NCBI RefSeq assembly: GCF_030410135.1
Contig: NZ_JAUGQQ010000001.1
Coordinates: 372,001 to 436,000 of the forward strand
DNA length: 64,000 nt
Reading direction: 5' to 3'
Source of the DNA: Aequorivita aurantiaca
GTDB taxonomy: Bacteria > Bacteroidota > Bacteroidia > Flavobacteriales > Flavobacteriaceae
Under the pieces are notes generated by a model. It was not told where the DNA came from. It did not search any database and saw nothing but the letters and a program-made list of their open reading frames with translations. How positions within the stretch are numbered: position 1 is the first letter of the stretch; each line of letters opens with the position of its first letter. A program made the position numbers and the translations under genes. Positions 61,960 to 64,000 of this stretch are shown one piece after another.

Positions 61960-64000
61960 ATGAGCAAAACACTCGTTACTTCACTTTATTCACAGTCTTC
62001 GCAAGCGCGAAAACTGGGGGAAACTATTGCCCAATCGCAACCAAATATTACTGTTTCAGGCCTTGTTGGGTCTTCGGTTTCGTTGGTTTTGGCTGAGGTT
62101 TTTACCAATTCGGAATTGCCTTTTCTTTTAATTTTGAATGACAAAGAAGAAGCCGCCTATCATTTAAACGATCTCGAAAATTTATTGGGCGATCAAAATG
62201 TGCTTTTCTATCCGGGAAGTTACCGCCGCCCGTATCAAATTGAAGAGACCGACAACGCGAATGTTTTGTTGCGAAGCGAGGTTTTAAACCGAATAAATTC
62301 CCGAAAAAAACCGGCGCTAATTGTTACGTATCCGGAAGCACTTTTTGAAAAAGTGGTCACGCGAAAGGAATTGGAGCGAAACACTTTGAAAATAAAGGTG
62401 AACGATCAACTTTCAATCGATTTTGTAAATGAGGTTTTGTTTGAATATCATTTCAAAAGAACTGATTTCGTTACCGAACCGGGCGAATTTTCAGTGCGTG
62501 GGGGAATCTTGGATGTGTTCAGTTTCAGCAATGATGAACCTTATCGAATTGAATTTTTCGGCGATGAGGTTGACAGTATTCGCACCTTCGACGTAGAAAC
62601 CCAGCTTTCGTTGGAACAGGTAAAAAAAATCGCCATTATTCCGAATGTTGAAAACAAAATGGTCGATGAAAACCGCGAAAGTTTTCTGAAATATATCAAT
62701 TCCAAAACTGTGGTTTTTCTTAAAAATGAAGAACTTTTCAGCAGCGCGATCGACAATCTTTTCAAAAAAGCAACTGAAGCTTTCAATGCAATTGATTCAG
62801 AAATAAAGCGAGCAAAGCCTTCGGAGTTGTTCTGTTCTTCGGAGTTGTTGAAAGAGCAATTGAAAGATTTTACAAAAGTTCAATTAAAGAATAACCCCAC
62901 AAAAACTCCCCTCCCTTCGGAAGGGGCCGGGGGTGGGCTTTCTTTTACAACCAAACCGCAGCCGTCTTTCAACAAACAATTCAATTTACTGATTGAAAAC
63001 TTGAATGATAATTCAAAAAAAGGCTATAAAAACTATATTTTCTGCAGCAGCGCACAGCAGGCAAAACGTTTTCATGATATTTTTGAGGATGCGCAACAAA
63101 ATGTGGAACAGTTTGAAACCATTGTATTTCCGCTATTTCAAGGGTTTATTGATGACGATTTAAAACTTGTTTGCTACACTGATCATCAAATTTTTGAACG
63201 ATACCATAAATTTCAATTGAAAAATGGTTATGCCAAAAAACAGGCGATCACTTTAAAGGAAATTACCAATCTTGAAGTGGGCGATTACGTAACGCACATT
63301 GACCACGGAATTGGGAAATTTGGTGGTTTGCAAAAGATTGATGTAGAAGGAAAAATGCAGGAAGCCATCAAACTTTTTTATGGCGACCGCGATATTTTGT
63401 ACCTCAGCATCCATTCGCTTCACAAGATTTCAAAATTCAACGGCAAGGACGGAAAAGAGCCCAAAATCTACAAATTGGGCAGCGATGCATGGAAAAAATT
63501 AAAGCAAAAAACCAAGACGAGAGTAAAGGAAATTGCTTTCAATTTAATTGAATTGTACGCCAAACGCCGCACGCTGAAAGGTTTTGCTTTCGATCCGGAC
63601 AGTTATTTGCAAGCAGAATTGGAATCTTCCTTCATTTACGAAGACACGCCGGATCAAAGCACCGCAACGGAAGATGTAAAAAAAGATATGGAAAACGAGC
63701 GTCCCATGGACCGTTTGGTCTGCGGCGACGTAGGTTTTGGAAAGACGGAGGTTGCAATTCGAGCTGCTTTTAAAGCGGTGGACAATGGAAAACAGGTAGC
63801 TGTTTTGGTGCCGACAACAATTTTGGCATTTCAACATTTTAAAACTTTTACCGAACGACTTTCGGAAATGCCCGTAAAAGTTGATTATCTCAACCGTTTT
63901 CGAAACACAAAGGAGCGAAAAACCGTTTTGGAAGAATTGAAAAATGGCAAACTCGATATTGTTATTGGCACGCATCAATTGGTCAATAAATCGGTTGAAT
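61960..64000 (+). CDS. mfd: Transcription-repair coupling factor Mfd (partial, runs off the window)
   Basis: The first 680 codons of mfd, open to the right edge. Mfd removes stalled RNA polymerase and recruits UvrA. LFYPGSYRRPYQIEETDNAN and FSVRGGILDVFSF belong to the UvrB-like N-terminal domain; VGDYVTHIDHGIGKFGGL starts the RNA polymerase interaction domain, and the helicase P-loop GDVGFGKTE is at residues 589-597, then VLVPTTILAFQHF. I read the frame through by eye and found no break. Codons 316-327 come from an inserted GC-rich repeat (TPLPSEGAGGGL). The start codon is set by the promoter. Confidence 0.95.
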   Translation, partial: MSKTLVTSLYSQSSQARKLGETIAQSQPNITVSGLVGSSVSLVLAEVFTNSELPFLLILNDKEEAAYHLNDLENLLGDQNVLFYPGSYRRPYQIEETDNANVLLRSEVLNRINSRKKPALIVTYPEALFEKVVTRKELERNTLKIKVNDQLSIDFVNEVLFEYHFKRTDFVTEPGEFSVRGGILDVFSFSNDEPYRIEFFGDEVDSIRTFDVETQLSLEQVKKIAIIPNVENKMVDENRESFLKYINSKTVVFLKNEELFSSAIDNLFKKATEAFNAIDSEIKRAKPSELFCSSELLKEQLKDFTKVQLKNNPTKTPLPSEGAGGGLSFTTKPQPSFNKQFNLLIENLNDNSKKGYKNYIFCSSAQQAKRFHDIFEDAQQNVEQFETIVFPLFQGFIDDDLKLVCYTDHQIFERYHKFQLKNGYAKKQAITLKEITNLEVGDYVTHIDHGIGKFGGLQKIDVEGKMQEAIKLFYGDRDILYLSIHSLHKISKFNGKDGKEPKIYKLGSDAWKKLKQKTKTRVKEIAFNLIELYAKRRTLKGFAFDPDSYLQAELESSFIYEDTPDQSTATEDVKKDMENERPMDRLVCGDVGFGKTEVAIRAAFKAVDNGKQVAVLVPTTILAFQHFKTFTERLSEMPVKVDYLNRFRNTKERKTVLEELKNGKLDIVIGTHQLVNKSVE
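62905..62940 (+). repeat. GC-rich repeat inserted in frame inside mfd
   Basis: A run CTCCCCTCCCTTCGGAAGGG followed by GCCGGGGGTGGGCTT, far richer in G and C than the flanks. It can fold through CCCTTC/GAAGGG and ends like the copy at 54843-54867. It adds twelve residues to Mfd without a frameshift. Confidence 0.8.

Overview
The window is a chromosomal segment of a Bacteroidota bacterium, almost certainly a member of the Flavobacteriaceae (an Aequorivita-like genus is my best guess, by inference only). The evidence is a PorW/SprE-type gliding/type IX secretion lipoprotein, an ATP synthase operon in the order bactofilin-atpZ-membrane protein-atpB-E-F-H-A-G with no atpD/atpC, the flavobacterial families DUF6341, DUF6427 and DUF4254, a bifunctional OlsF-type acyltransferase, and promoters of the Bacteroidota type (TAnnTTTG at -7, TTG at -33). 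The DNA is AT-rich and Shine-Dalgarno sites are mostly absent. Several starts are TTG or GTG.

From 1 to 27.6 kb lies a surface-polysaccharide locus. It begins with dTDP-rhamnose genes (rfbA, rfbC, rfbD), a Wzz-like chain-length protein, and the UDP-GlcNAc epimerase/UDP-ManNAc dehydrogenase pair that makes UDP-ManNAcA. A flippase, two O-antigen polymerase/ligase-type membrane proteins, an SGNH-hydrolase-like protein and a glycosyltransferase follow. Next comes a more AT-rich, strand-switching part: two Gfo/Idh/MocA-type oxidoreductases (one fused to an alcohol-dehydrogenase-like half), a methyltransferase, an alpha/alpha-toroid protein, a decayed gene with two in-frame stops, and a GT2 glycosyltransferase. 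The locus ends with a WecG/TagA-type transferase, a third polymerase/ligase-like protein, UDP-glucose dehydrogenase, UDP-glucuronate decarboxylase, the initiating polyprenyl-phosphate sugar transferase, and on the opposite strand a GT4 glycosyltransferase with a CapK-like adenylate-forming enzyme.

From 27.8 to 37.5 kb are core genes: purD, the DUF6341/DUF6427 pair, a probable type II restriction endonuclease overlapping its adenine methyltransferase, DUF4254, a GT9 heptosyltransferase-like protein, a PaaE-type flavin/2Fe-2S reductase and sprE/porW. From 37.5 to 44.2 kb is the F-type ATP synthase operon. It is interrupted between atpA and atpG by a four-helix-bundle (23S intervening-sequence type) gene bounded by heptamer inverted repeats. 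From 44.3 to 53.6 kb are lipoproteins, a hydroxyacid dehydrogenase, DinB, VOC and TM2 proteins, a leftward operon (GNAT, aspartate kinase, OlsF-like acyltransferase, DUF5995), fructose-1,6-bisphosphatase and a TerB-like protein.

From 53.8 to 59.6 kb is the ligase-associated DNA repair set: MBL-fold exonuclease, ATP-dependent ligase, Lhr-like helicase and the PdeM phosphoesterase. A TspO-like membrane protein and a pyridine-nucleotide-disulfide oxidoreductase follow, and the window closes inside mfd, which is open to the right edge. The mfd reading frame carries an in-frame copy of a GC-rich repeat that also sits just before the ligase start codon.

I saw no rRNA, tRNA, CRISPR array or intact insertion sequence. 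The most interesting signals are the repeat-bounded gene inside the ATP synthase operon, the in-frame repeat in mfd, the decayed gene at 17.4-17.9 kb, and the compact restriction-modification pair. None is proven to be a new system.
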